Below are positions 34,018 through 42,652 of a stretch of 64,000 bases of DNA, piece after piece (position 1 is the first letter of the stretch; the number at the start of each line of letters is the position of its first letter). Source of the stretch: Nocardioides acrostichi (lineage in GTDB: Bacteria; Actinomycetota; Actinomycetes; Propionibacteriales; Nocardioidaceae); contig NZ_JADIVZ010000001.1 of assembly GCF_015319165.1 (NCBI RefSeq), forward strand, positions 682,001 through 746,000. The letters run 5' to 3'. Position numbers and translations under genes: made by a program. The notes beneath the pieces are model-generated. The model saw only the letters and a program-made list of their open reading frames with translations. It ran no database searches and was not told the origin of the DNA.

Positions 34018-35112
34018 ATGGGTGTGTTCGACGTCGCCTTCCTCGTCTCGGTGCTCACGATCGCCGCACCCGTGCTGCTGGCCGCCAACGGCGAGCTGCT
34101 CGCCCAGCGGGCCGGCGTCATGAACGTCGGCCTCGAGGGCGTGATGCTCTCCGGCGCCTTCTGCGGGTACGCCGTCATGTGCCAGGTCGACAATCAGATG
34201 CTCGGCTTCCTGGGAGGCATCGCCGGCGGTGTCCTCGGCGCCGCCCTGATGGGGATCCTGGCCATCGAGGCTCGGGTCGACCAGATCGTGGCCGGAATCG
34301 CGATCGGCATCCTCGGCTACGGCGTCACCGCCTTCCTCAACCAGCACTTCATCCCCGAGCCCCGGACCTTCGATCCGCTGCCCCGCTTGGCCATCCCCGG
34401 ACTCTCCGCCCTCCCGGTCATCGGCGACGTCCTCTTCCGCCAGGATCTCTTCATCTACGCCACCGCCATCGTCGTCGTCAGTACGGCCTACGCCCTGCAC
34501 CGCACCACCTGGGGCATCAACCTCGTCGCGGTGGGGGAGACCCCGATGGCCGCTGACGCGGCAGGGGTCAGTGTCCGCGGAGTGCGGTGGGCCACGGTGC
34601 TGCTGGCCGGCGTCGCCGCGGGCGCAGCCGGTGCCTACGTCTCGATCGGCGACGTCGGGGTCTTCCGCGACGACATGGTCGGCGGGCGCGGATACCTGGC
34701 CATCGCCGCGGTGCTCTTCGGCATGTGGCGCCTGCGCGGCGTCCTGCTCGCCGTGGCCATCTTCGCCACCACCGACGCTATCCAGCTGCGGCTGCAGTCT
34801 CTCGACGTGATCCCGCGCGAGGTCTGGGCGGTGGCTGCGATCCTGCTGGTCCCGATCGTGCTCCGGCTGGCCACCCGCGCCGACGGCACCCGCACGGCGA
34901 CGGCGCTGCTGACGCCTCCACGACTGCTCGTGGTCGCCGGCTCGACCGTGCTGGTGTGGTTCGCCATCCGTCCACCGGACGTCAGCCTGCCCGCGTCGCT
35001 GTGGCTGGCGATGCCCTATGTCCTCGCGCTCGTGGCGCTGGCCGCGGCCAAGGCGTCGCGGCACCAGGCGCCGTCCGCGCTCACCATCCCGTACGTCCGA
35101 AGCGAGGCATGA
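34018..35112 (+). CDS. ABC transporter permease 2 (BPD_transp_2)
   Basis: This 364-residue permease has about ten hydrophobic segments and the conserved LAQRAGVMNVGLEGVMLSGA and ARVDQIVAGIAIGI motifs of nucleoside/BMP-type importers. Starts three bases after permease 1. The extra hydrophobic C-terminal region (about 300-355) extends beyond the usual core. Confidence 0.92.
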   Translation: MGVFDVAFLVSVLTIAAPVLLAANGELLAQRAGVMNVGLEGVMLSGAFCGYAVMCQVDNQMLGFLGGIAGGVLGAALMGILAIEARVDQIVAGIAIGILGYGVTAFLNQHFIPEPRTFDPLPRLAIPGLSALPVIGDVLFRQDLFIYATAIVVVSTAYALHRTTWGINLVAVGETPMAADAAGVSVRGVRWATVLLAGVAAGAAGAYVSIGDVGVFRDDMVGGRGYLAIAAVLFGMWRLRGVLLAVAIFATTDAIQLRLQSLDVIPREVWAVAAILLVPIVLRLATRADGTRTATALLTPPRLLVVAGSTVLVWFAIRPPDVSLPASLWLAMPYVLALVALAAAKASRHQAPSALTIPYVRSEA

Positions 35113-35113
35113 C

Positions 35114-36046
35114 GTGATCACCGACGTCCACACCCACTACTGGACCCCCGAGCACCAAGGACCGCCCTGGACCGACGGGCTCTCCCGGGTCGCGCGCCGG
35201 CACGCGGCCGCCGACATCGACCTGGTCACCATCGAGAGCTACCGACGTCAGGTGGCACCCGCCGAGCGCACCATCGTCTTCGGGCTCCAGGCAACCGCCG
35301 CCGGCATGTGGGTGCCCAACGACGAGGTCGCGGCCTTCGTCGAGGCCGTCGGGGGGCAGACGGTCGGGTTCATGTCCGTCGACCCGACCCGCCGCGACGC
35401 GGCCGAGGAGGTCGAGCGCTGCCACGCCGACCTCGGTCTGGTCGGCATCAAGCTCGGTCCGATCTACCAGGGCATCTCGCCGCTGCACCCGATGTACCTG
35501 CGGGTCTTCAGCACCGCCGAGCGGCTCGGCCTGCCCGTCCTGATCCACCAGGGCGCGATCTTCACCGACAGTGGCCGTCTCAGCGAGGCCAACCCACTGC
35601 TGATCGACGACGTCGCGCTCGCCTTCCCCCAGCTGCGCATCGTCATCGCGCACCTGGGCCATCCCTGGATCTACGAGACGGCCGTCGTGATGCGCCGGCA
35701 CCCGCACGTGTACGCCGACACCTCAGCGTTGCCCAACCGGCCCACCGTGCTCGCCAACGCCCTGGTCGCCGCCAAGGAGTACGGCGTCCTGGGCAAGGTC
35801 CTCTTCGGCAGCGACTCGCCGATGGTCGGCGCCACGAGCGCCGTGGAGGCTCTCCACCGTGTCGTCGCCCACACCCAACGCGCGGGCATCACTCCCATCA
35901 CCGACGACGAGCTCCACGAGCTGCTGCACCGACCCTCGTTCGACCTGCTCGGCATCGAGTCGGCCGACGTGTCAGCGACCGCGGCCGGACCGCCGCCGGT
36001 GACCGCCGACCTGATCACCGCACCGACCACTGGAGGAAACCCTTGA
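35114..36046 (+). CDS. Amidohydrolase family (amidohydrolase_2) enzyme
   Basis: This 310-residue TIM-barrel hydrolase or decarboxylase has the metal motif DVHTHYW at the N-terminus, a later histidine in PVLIHQGA, another in IAHLGHPW and the catalytic aspartate in FGSDSPM. That set defines the amidohydrolase_2/ACMSD-like group, which includes aromatic acid decarboxylases and lactone hydrolases. The GTG at 35114 follows the permease stop by one base. A much longer in-frame start at 35018 would overlap the permease. Likely an enzyme of ring-fragment degradation. Confidence 0.88.
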   Translation: MITDVHTHYWTPEHQGPPWTDGLSRVARRHAAADIDLVTIESYRRQVAPAERTIVFGLQATAAGMWVPNDEVAAFVEAVGGQTVGFMSVDPTRRDAAEEVERCHADLGLVGIKLGPIYQGISPLHPMYLRVFSTAERLGLPVLIHQGAIFTDSGRLSEANPLLIDDVALAFPQLRIVIAHLGHPWIYETAVVMRRHPHVYADTSALPNRPTVLANALVAAKEYGVLGKVLFGSDSPMVGATSAVEALHRVVAHTQRAGITPITDDELHELLHRPSFDLLGIESADVSATAAGPPPVTADLITAPTTGGNP

Positions 36047-36747
36047 CCACGCGAAGCCAGGCCGCGCCCTACCTCGACGGCGCGAGTGTCCTGCACGGCG
36101 AACTGCCGATCGAGATCGACATGTCCCCGATCACCTTCGGCGCGCCGTACGCCTACGAGGAGGTGGTCTCCGACGCTGCGGACGGCTTCTTCGCCGTGTG
36201 GGCCTGCGACGCTGGCGTCTACCCACGGCATAAGGACCGCCGGGGCTCGTTCATGTACTTCACCGAGGGCGCCGGCAACATCGTCGACTGGGACGGCACG
36301 ACGCACGAGCTGACCCCCGGGTCGATCCTGGTGCTGCCCTACAGCTGGATGGGCCACTGGGACATCCGCGAGACGATCCGGAAGGTCTACGTGCACAGCA
36401 CTCCGGTACCGCCGCTTCCGGTCGAACCGGTGCCGTGCACGTTCGTCGACGCCGAGACCGTCGCGGGCCCGCTGCCCGAGGGCGGACTGGTCGCCTTCGA
36501 CGGGCCCGACGGTTCCTGCCTGGTCACCGAGGTGCCCGAGGGGCAGAGCCGGTACGACGCGGACGAGCACGCACGCTTCCTCCACCTGATCTCGGGTGCG
36601 GCCCAGGTGCTCGGCGACGACGGCACCGTGCTCACGCTCGACGCCGGCAGCGTCGTTGCTCTCAACGCCGGCTGGAGCGGGGTGCTGAGCGTCACCTCGC
36701 CGCTGCGCCTCCTCACCGTCATCACCACCCCCGACCCGCGCGGCTGA
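36043..36747 (+). CDS. Bicupin protein (cupin_3-like)
   Basis: This 234-residue two-cupin protein uses a TTG start at 36043 that overlaps the previous stop as TTGA and is preceded by GGAGGAAAC, which decides the start. Each half has cupin strands (SILVLPYSWMGHWDI; SVVALNAGWSG), and the order resembles ureidoglycine aminohydrolase/ethanolamine-type cupins. Metal ligands are poorly preserved in the second half. Role in the pathway not clear: hydrolase, isomerase or binding protein. Confidence 0.82.
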   Translation: MTTRSQAAPYLDGASVLHGELPIEIDMSPITFGAPYAYEEVVSDAADGFFAVWACDAGVYPRHKDRRGSFMYFTEGAGNIVDWDGTTHELTPGSILVLPYSWMGHWDIRETIRKVYVHSTPVPPLPVEPVPCTFVDAETVAGPLPEGGLVAFDGPDGSCLVTEVPEGQSRYDADEHARFLHLISGAAQVLGDDGTVLTLDAGSVVALNAGWSGVLSVTSPLRLLTVITTPDPRG

Positions 36748-36802
36748 CGCCGCTTCCGACACCTCACCGACTCTTGTCTGAGACGCTGAACCAGGAGCAC
36801 GC

Positions 36803-37348
36803 ATGAACGATCTGAACCCCGACGACCCGTACGCGGCGTGGACCCCGGCCCCCGCCCTGGCCGTGACCAGTGCCGACCTCGAGCACGGCGGCGAGGTGCC
36901 CGTCCCGTTCCGCGACCCGGAGATCGGAGGCACCCATCTCTCGCCCCAGCTGGCTTGGGCCGGCGCACCGGAGGGGACGAAGAGCTACGCGATCACCTGC
37001 TACGACCCGGACGCACCGACCGGCATCGGGTTCATGCACTGGGCGGTCGCGAACATCCCCGCCGAGGTGACATCGCTGGCCCAGGGTGCCGGCGCCGAGG
37101 GTGCGGACTCGATGCCCGGGGGAGCGCTCACGCTCCCCAACGACGTCCGCATGCGCCAGTTCGTCGGACCCAACCCCCCTCCCGGAACGGGCCGCCACCG
37201 CTACGTCTTCATCGTGCACGCCGTCGACGTGCCAGTCCTCGAGATCCCCGAGGATCTGACCCCCACGGTCCTCGGTTTCAACCTCCACTTCCACACCCTC
37301 GCCCGCGGCCACCTGACGGCGTGGGTCGACTCTGCCGAGGTCAACTGA
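36803..37348 (+). CDS. YbhB/YbcL family PEBP-like protein
   Basis: This 181-residue Raf-kinase-inhibitor-like protein has the PEBP patterns LSPQLAWAGAPEGTKSYAIT, DPDAPTGIGFMHW and YVFIVHAVDV. The family binds anionic small ligands, and its presence in a catabolic operon is unusual. Starts 55 bp after the bicupin with a good site (ACCAGGAGCACGC) and ends in a one-base overlap with the monooxygenase gene. Confidence 0.9.
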   Translation: MNDLNPDDPYAAWTPAPALAVTSADLEHGGEVPVPFRDPEIGGTHLSPQLAWAGAPEGTKSYAITCYDPDAPTGIGFMHWAVANIPAEVTSLAQGAGAEGADSMPGGALTLPNDVRMRQFVGPNPPPGTGRHRYVFIVHAVDVPVLEIPEDLTPTVLGFNLHFHTLARGHLTAWVDSAEVN

Positions 37349-38532
37349 TGAGCAGCACCGCCAGCGCTACCGGCTCGACCAGCACCCCCAGGCACGCCGA
37401 GGTTGCCGGAGCCGGCTTCGCCGGCCTGACCGCCGCGATCGCGCTGGCACGCTCCGGGTGGAGCGTGCGCGTGCACGAGCAGAACGACACCCTGCGCGAC
37501 TTCGGCGCCGGGATCCTGCTGTGGCGCAACGCCATGCTCGCCCTGGAGGTCATCGGCGTTGCGCCCCGGATCAAGGCCGAGGGCGTCGTCCCCGACGCCT
37601 ACGCCACCAGCCTCAACGGCGAGATGTTCACCCCCGAGCTCGCCGGCTACCCCTACTGGGCGATCACCCGCCCCCGGCTGCACGCGATCCTCGTCGACGC
37701 CGCCCGCGACGCCGGCGTCGACCTGGTCACCGGATCCAAGGCAGTCGCCGCCGAACCTTCGGGCGTGCTCGTCCTCGAAGACGGCAGCCGCCTGCAAGCC
37801 GACCTCGTGCTCGCCTGCGACGGCGCCGGGTCCGCCGTCCGCAACTCCCGGCCCGAGCTCGTCCAGGAGCGCAAGAAGTACCAAGACGGCGTCTGCCGTG
37901 TCCTGGTGCGGCGTCCCGAGGAGTTCCAAGGCGAGGAGTGGGACCGGGTCATCGACTACTGGACCCTCGAACCGGACGCGATGCGGATCCTCTTCATCAC
38001 CACCGGTCCGGACACCATCTACATGGGCATGATGGCGACTACCGACAACGAGCGCGCCTCCCAGATCCCCATCGACCCCGAGGTCTGGTCGGCTCGGTTC
38101 CCGCACCTTGCCCCGGTGATCGAGCTGGCCGCTGAGGCCACCGGAGGCCGTCACGACCCCTACCAGACCAACAGGGTCGAGCCGTGGTCGGCAGGCCGAG
38201 TGGTGCTGGTCGGCGACTCCGCCCATGCCATGTGTCCGGCCCTCGGCCAAGGCGCCAGCGTCGGCATGGTCAACGCCGTCGAGCTGGCCCATGTGCTGAG
38301 CGAGCACGACGACCTCGGCACCGCACTCGCGGTCTGGGAGGACCGCCAGCGCGCGATGACCGACGCCGCGCAGGCCCGCAGTGCCTACATGGCCGAGACC
38401 CGCACGCTGGCCCGGGGGAACGGCTTCACCCCCGAGGTGATGGAGACGGCGAACTTCGAGCTGGCCGCGGCCACGCCCGAGCACCTGGCGCTCTACCCGG
38501 TGCCCCTCGCCACAGAGCCGGCGTCGTCGTGA
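37348..38532 (+). CDS. FAD-dependent aromatic-ring monooxygenase family
   Basis: This 394-residue class A flavin monooxygenase has the FAD-binding AGAGFAGLTAAIALA (about 20), the mid-protein DLVLACDGAGSAVR and the GD motif RVVLVGDSAHAMCPALGQGA (about 285-304). These enzymes hydroxylate aromatic or heteroaromatic rings with NAD(P)H and O2. It would be the ring-activating step of this operon. Note that the first glycine of the usual GxGxxG is present as AGAGFAG. ATG 37348 overlaps the PEBP stop; its own stop overlaps the MBL gene (GTGA). Confidence 0.93.
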   Translation: MSSTASATGSTSTPRHAEVAGAGFAGLTAAIALARSGWSVRVHEQNDTLRDFGAGILLWRNAMLALEVIGVAPRIKAEGVVPDAYATSLNGEMFTPELAGYPYWAITRPRLHAILVDAARDAGVDLVTGSKAVAAEPSGVLVLEDGSRLQADLVLACDGAGSAVRNSRPELVQERKKYQDGVCRVLVRRPEEFQGEEWDRVIDYWTLEPDAMRILFITTGPDTIYMGMMATTDNERASQIPIDPEVWSARFPHLAPVIELAAEATGGRHDPYQTNRVEPWSAGRVVLVGDSAHAMCPALGQGASVGMVNAVELAHVLSEHDDLGTALAVWEDRQRAMTDAAQARSAYMAETRTLARGNGFTPEVMETANFELAAATPEHLALYPVPLATEPASS

Positions 38533-39449
38533 ACATTCCCTTCGGGCCGCCGGCCACGGTGACCATCGGCGACGTCGAGGTCACCCGGATTCAGGAGTAC
38601 GCCGGACCCAGCCCCGGCACCCCCGGGTTTCTGTTCCCCGACGCCGATCCGGCGTACTGGACCCAGAACGTCGACTGGCTCGATCCGGCGTTCTACGACG
38701 CCGGCACCGGGACGCTTCGCACGGTGCTGTCGAGCTGGCTCATCCGCAGCCAGGACCGCCTGATCCTCCTCGACACCGGCGCCGGCAACGGCAAGGAGCG
38801 GCCGTATGCCTCGGTCTACGGCCACTTCGACAACCCCTACCTCGACCAGCTCGCCGCGGTGGGGGTCACGCCCGAGGACGTCGACATCGTCATCAACACC
38901 CACCTGCACGTGGACCACGTCGGGTGGAACACCGTGCTGGAGGGCCGCTCGTGGGTGCCGACGTTCCAGCGGGCGACGTACCTGATGCCGGCTGCTGACG
39001 TCACCTACTGGGATCCGATCGCGAACCCGCGAGGGCCAGGCGACGGCAACCAGAACGTGTTCGAGGACAGTGTGAAGCCAGTCTTGGAAGCCGGGCTGGT
39101 ACACCAGTGGCGCGGCAGCTACCGGCTCGACGACAACCTCGTCCTCGAGGCGCACCCCGGGCACACGCCCGGCTCCTCGGTGCTCCGTCTGGAGAGCGGC
39201 GGCGAAGGTGCACTCTTCGTCGGCGACATCCTGCACTCGCCCGTGCAGGTCGCCAGCCCGGACGTCAACAGCTGCTGGTGCGAAGACCCTGCCATGGCCC
39301 GCGCTGCCCGTCGCCGGATCCTCGGTGAGGCGGCGGAACGTCGACTTCTGCTCTTCCCCGGCCACTTCGGCGGTCACTCCGCCTGCACGGTCCATGCCGA
39401 CGGCGATGGCTTCGCCGTCGAGGGCTGGGCCGATCTGCCCCTGATCTGA
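38529..39449 (+). CDS. MBL-fold metallo-hydrolase
   Basis: This 306-residue metallo-beta-lactamase-fold hydrolase has NTHLHVDHVGWN (HxHxDH motif), the later GHTPGSS, the aspartate in LFVGDILHS and the final histidine in FPGHFGGH, all dinuclear zinc ligands. Members open lactones or ring amides. Probably hydrolyses the ring-cleaved or lactone intermediate. GTG start overlapping the monooxygenase stop. Confidence 0.93.
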   Translation: MNIPFGPPATVTIGDVEVTRIQEYAGPSPGTPGFLFPDADPAYWTQNVDWLDPAFYDAGTGTLRTVLSSWLIRSQDRLILLDTGAGNGKERPYASVYGHFDNPYLDQLAAVGVTPEDVDIVINTHLHVDHVGWNTVLEGRSWVPTFQRATYLMPAADVTYWDPIANPRGPGDGNQNVFEDSVKPVLEAGLVHQWRGSYRLDDNLVLEAHPGHTPGSSVLRLESGGEGALFVGDILHSPVQVASPDVNSCWCEDPAMARAARRRILGEAAERRLLLFPGHFGGHSACTVHADGDGFAVEGWADLPLI

Positions 39450-39471
39450 TAACTCCAACCGAAGGAAACCC

Positions 39472-39876
39472 ATGAACAACGACCTCTTCGAGACCGGCCT
39501 GACGAACCGCCGCGCGGTCCTCGGCACCGCCTACGTCGACGCCTCTCTTGCCGCGGCCACCGACTTCTCCCGTGACCTGCAGGAGTACGTCACCCAGTAC
39601 TGCTGGGGCGACGTGTGGGATCGTCCCGGACTCAGCTTCCGCGACCGGTCCCTGGTGAATCTCGGCATGCTCACCGCCCTCAACCGGGGCCACGAGTTCA
39701 AGGTCCACGTGCGAGGCGCATTGAACAACGGCGTCACCCGCGACGAGATCAAAGAGGTGCTGATGCAGACCGCCTTCTACTGCGGTGGCCCGGCTGCCCT
39801 CGAGAGCTTCCGCCTGGCTCAAGAGGTCTTCACGGCGATGGACGCCGAGGCCACAGCAGGGGCGGCCGGCGCATGA
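39472..39876 (+). CDS. Carboxymuconolactone decarboxylase family protein
   Basis: This 134-residue CMD-like protein has the alpha-helical core HEFKVHVRGALNNGVTRDEI, KEVLMQTAFYCGGPAALES. The cysteine is single (YCGG), without the CxxC of AhpD peroxidases, so it groups with decarboxylases or hydrolases such as PcaC-like proteins. Has GAAGGAAACCC as ribosome site, and the stop overlaps the next gene (ATGA). Confidence 0.92.
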   Translation: MNNDLFETGLTNRRAVLGTAYVDASLAAATDFSRDLQEYVTQYCWGDVWDRPGLSFRDRSLVNLGMLTALNRGHEFKVHVRGALNNGVTRDEIKEVLMQTAFYCGGPAALESFRLAQEVFTAMDAEATAGAAGA

Positions 39877-40763
39877 GCCTGCCGCTCATCGGCTTCATCG
39901 GCCTCGGCAACATGGGGACTCCCATGGCCGATCGCCTGCACGCCGCGGGGTACCCGCTCGTCGTCTCCGACATCGCCCCCGGAGTCGCCGACTCGTTCGT
40001 CGCCACGCACCCAGGCGCGATGGCGGCAGACGACCAGAGGTCGCTCGCCACGGCTGAGCTGCTCATCCTCATGCTGCCAAACTCCGCGGTCGTCGAGGGG
40101 GTGCTCGAGGGCACCGGCCGAGGTGACGGGCTGGCCGCGCTCGCAGGTGCCGGATCTCTGGTCGTCGACATGAGCTCCTCCGACCCCACGCGCACGCGGG
40201 CGCTGGCCGAGCGTCTGCAGAGGCTGGACGTGCGCCTCGTCGACGCCCCGGTCTCCGGGGGTGTCCGCGGTGCGATCGCCGGGACGCTCGCCGTGATGAC
40301 CGGCGGCGCCGACGAAGACCTCGCCGAGATCGCGCCGCTGCTCGAGCACCTGGCCAAGAACGTCGTCCACGTCGGCCCGGTCGGCGCCGGGCACGCCGCG
40401 AAGGCGCTCAACAACCTGGTCTCCGCTGCCAGCGTGTCCGTGACCGTCGAGGCACTGCGGGTCGCCGAGGCGTTCGGGATCGAACCCGAGATGATGAACG
40501 AGGTGCTCAACGGCTCCTCGGGTCGTTCCAACACCAGCGAGAACAAGGTCGTCCAGTTCATGACCAGCGGCACCTTCGGTTCCGGCTTCGCTCTCCAGCT
40601 GATGGCCAAGGACGTTGCCATCGCCCTCGAGGTGGCGCGGTCCCTGGGTTTTCGGACCGACGTGTCCGACGCCGTGGGCCAGCAGTGGAGGACCGTGGCA
40701 GCCGAGGTGGCCCCGGCCACCGATCACACCGAGATGTACCGCCTCGTAGGAGGGCCCCGATGA
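39873..40763 (+). CDS. NAD(P)-dependent beta-hydroxyacid dehydrogenase
   Basis: This 296-residue protein of the 3-hydroxyisobutyrate/tartronate-semialdehyde reductase family has Rossmann GFIGLGNMGTPMADRL, the substrate loop DAPVSGGVRGA and the catalytic lysine in GHAAKALNNLV. Oxidises or reduces a short beta-hydroxy acid. It acts with the aldehyde dehydrogenase directly downstream (ATGA overlap), which would oxidise the semialdehyde it yields. Confidence 0.92.
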   Translation: MSLPLIGFIGLGNMGTPMADRLHAAGYPLVVSDIAPGVADSFVATHPGAMAADDQRSLATAELLILMLPNSAVVEGVLEGTGRGDGLAALAGAGSLVVDMSSSDPTRTRALAERLQRLDVRLVDAPVSGGVRGAIAGTLAVMTGGADEDLAEIAPLLEHLAKNVVHVGPVGAGHAAKALNNLVSAASVSVTVEALRVAEAFGIEPEMMNEVLNGSSGRSNTSENKVVQFMTSGTFGSGFALQLMAKDVAIALEVARSLGFRTDVSDAVGQQWRTVAAEVAPATDHTEMYRLVGGPR

Positions 40764-42106
40764 CCGCACTCCAGGACACCTCCCTGACTGACGCGCAGCG
40801 GGCCGTCGATGACGCCTGTCGGGCCGCCGCGGCCGCCGCACCCAACTGGCGGTACCTGGCGTCTTTCGACCGCGGCCGGGTGTTGATGGCCATCGCCCGG
40901 CGGATGCTGGCTGACCTCGACGAGCTCGTGGCCATCGAGTGCGCCGAGACCGGTAAGCCGACCGCGTTGGCCGAAGCCGAGATCCGCGGCGCGGCCGAGT
41001 ACTTCGAGTTCTACGCCTCCCTCGTGCACCTGCCCGCGGGGGACGTCCTCGACGTGCGCTCGGACCTGCACGTCTACACCGTCCGCGAGCCCTTCGGCGT
41101 GGTCGGGGTCATCACCCCGTGGAACCTGCCCCTGAACCAGGCTGCCCGCGCCTGCGCTCCCGCACTCGCAGCCGGCAACGTCGTCGTCGCCAAGCCCGCC
41201 GAGACCACCTCCGGCACCACCGTTGCGTTGGCCCGCATCGCACTCGAAGAGGGCCTACCCGCGGGCGTGTTCAACGTCGTCACCGGTCCCGGGGCGACCG
41301 TCGGCACCGCGATCGTCGAGCATCCGCTTGTTCGCAAAGTCGCCTTCACCGGCTCCGTGCCGGTCGGCCAGACCATCGGCCGGATCGCCGCCGAGCGCAT
41401 TCTGCCGCTCACCCTCGAGCTCGGCGGCAAGTCGGCGAACATCGTCTTCGCCGACGCCGACCTCGACTTCGCGGCCACCGAGGCCGTCCGCGCTTTCACC
41501 GGCAACGCCGGGCAGGTGTGCTCCTCCGGCACCCGCCTGCTGGTCGAGCGGTCGATCCATGACGAGTTCGTCGCCAAGGTCGTCGGTGTCACACGTCGCC
41601 AGCGACCAGGCCACGAGCTCGGTCCGATGATCACCGACAAGCAGTACGAGACCGTCCAGCACTACTTCCGGGTCGCGGCAGAGGACGGCGCGGTGGCAGC
41701 CACGGGCGGCGCGATCGCCGACGACCCGGCGCTCGCCGGAAAGCGGTACGTCGAACCGACGGTCTACACCGGCGTCAGCAACGACATGCGCATCGCCCGT
41801 GAGGAGGTCTTCGGCCCGGTTCTCGCCGTCATCCCGTTCGACACCGAGGCCGAGGCGATCGGCATCGCCAACGACTCCGAGTACGGGCTGGTCGGCGGCG
41901 TCTTCACCAACGACATGTCCCGGGCCTTCCGCGTCGCCACCGCGATCGAGGCCGGTCAGGTCTACATCAACTCCTGGTCGACCCAGTCGGTGCAGATGCC
42001 GTTCGGAGGCCACAAGGCCAGCGGCTACGGGCGCGAGAAGGGCATCGAAGCGCTGGCGCACTACTCCCACCTCAAGAGCGTCAGCGTCCGCATCTCGTCG
42101 CCGTGA
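40760..42106 (+). CDS. Aldehyde dehydrogenase family protein
   Basis: This 448-residue NAD(P)-dependent ALDH has VITPWNLPLNQAAR, the cofactor loop FTGSVPVGQTIG, the catalytic glutamate LELGGKSANIVF and the catalytic cysteine NAGQVCSSGTRLL. Final oxidation step of the operon. It is slightly shorter than classical ALDHs (about 480-500). It overlaps the previous stop by four bases and ends the operon; the next 545 bp hold no clear gene. Confidence 0.94.
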   Translation: MTALQDTSLTDAQRAVDDACRAAAAAAPNWRYLASFDRGRVLMAIARRMLADLDELVAIECAETGKPTALAEAEIRGAAEYFEFYASLVHLPAGDVLDVRSDLHVYTVREPFGVVGVITPWNLPLNQAARACAPALAAGNVVVAKPAETTSGTTVALARIALEEGLPAGVFNVVTGPGATVGTAIVEHPLVRKVAFTGSVPVGQTIGRIAAERILPLTLELGGKSANIVFADADLDFAATEAVRAFTGNAGQVCSSGTRLLVERSIHDEFVAKVVGVTRRQRPGHELGPMITDKQYETVQHYFRVAAEDGAVAATGGAIADDPALAGKRYVEPTVYTGVSNDMRIAREEVFGPVLAVIPFDTEAEAIGIANDSEYGLVGGVFTNDMSRAFRVATAIEAGQVYINSWSTQSVQMPFGGHKASGYGREKGIEALAHYSHLKSVSVRISSP

Positions 42107-42652
42107 TCGGCACCGTCTCGCTCTCGTCATGACCAGAGCGACCTCTCGCGGGCGGGGTTCTCGTTCCCGTGATGGCGGACGAGACCTAGGGGTACCTGGT
42201 CGACGTCGCCCAGCTCGACGCGGCGTGCACTGAGCGGACGAAAGCGCTGACGACGACCTCATCGAGGGGCTCGATCGCCTGCAACGTCTCTTCCGCTCGA
42301 CCTGAAACTCCTGACTCTCGTGGGATCGGCGAGGGGGAGCGACTATCGATCGATGCCAGATTTGTCGCGACAACGCTCCCGGCCGTCATACGTCGAACTC
42401 GTATCGGGCAAGGTCGCCGACGGGCACCGGTCCGGCCGTGATGCTCGTGCCCGCCACCGGCTTCACCACCGCTTGGCTCGTGAGGATTCGTATCGTTCCT
42501 CGAGAGATGCCTCGCATCTCGGGTTTTGGGCCGGCGTCGTGCCGACTGAGCTACCTGCGCCGCGGGCAGTGCCTCGCGAATCGCCGCGGTCCAGATGTCG
42601 GCAGCTTTTGCATTTGACCGGCTCGCCGCCGGAACGAGGTGAGCGGGTCGAG
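42107..42652. other. Intergenic stretch with no supported gene
   Basis: No frame here shows domain-like sequence. A minus-strand tail (EETLQAIEPLDEVVVSAFV region, about 42190-42300) reads more naturally than its surroundings and could be a remnant of a lost gene. The only firm structure is a terminator-like hairpin at 42504-42528. The stretch separates the catabolic operon from the nuclease-fold pair and may be an insertion or deletion scar. Confidence 0.4.
42504..42528 (+). terminator. Terminator-like hairpin
   Basis: GAGATGC and GCATCTC form a 7-bp stem around CTC and are followed by GGGTTTTGGG. A plausible plus-strand terminator for the catabolic operon, though it lies about 400 bp past the last stop. 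Confidence 0.5.

Noticed and set aside
37201..38484. 427-residue minus-strand ORF opposite the flavin monooxygenase
   Set aside because: Antisense shadow; no domain.
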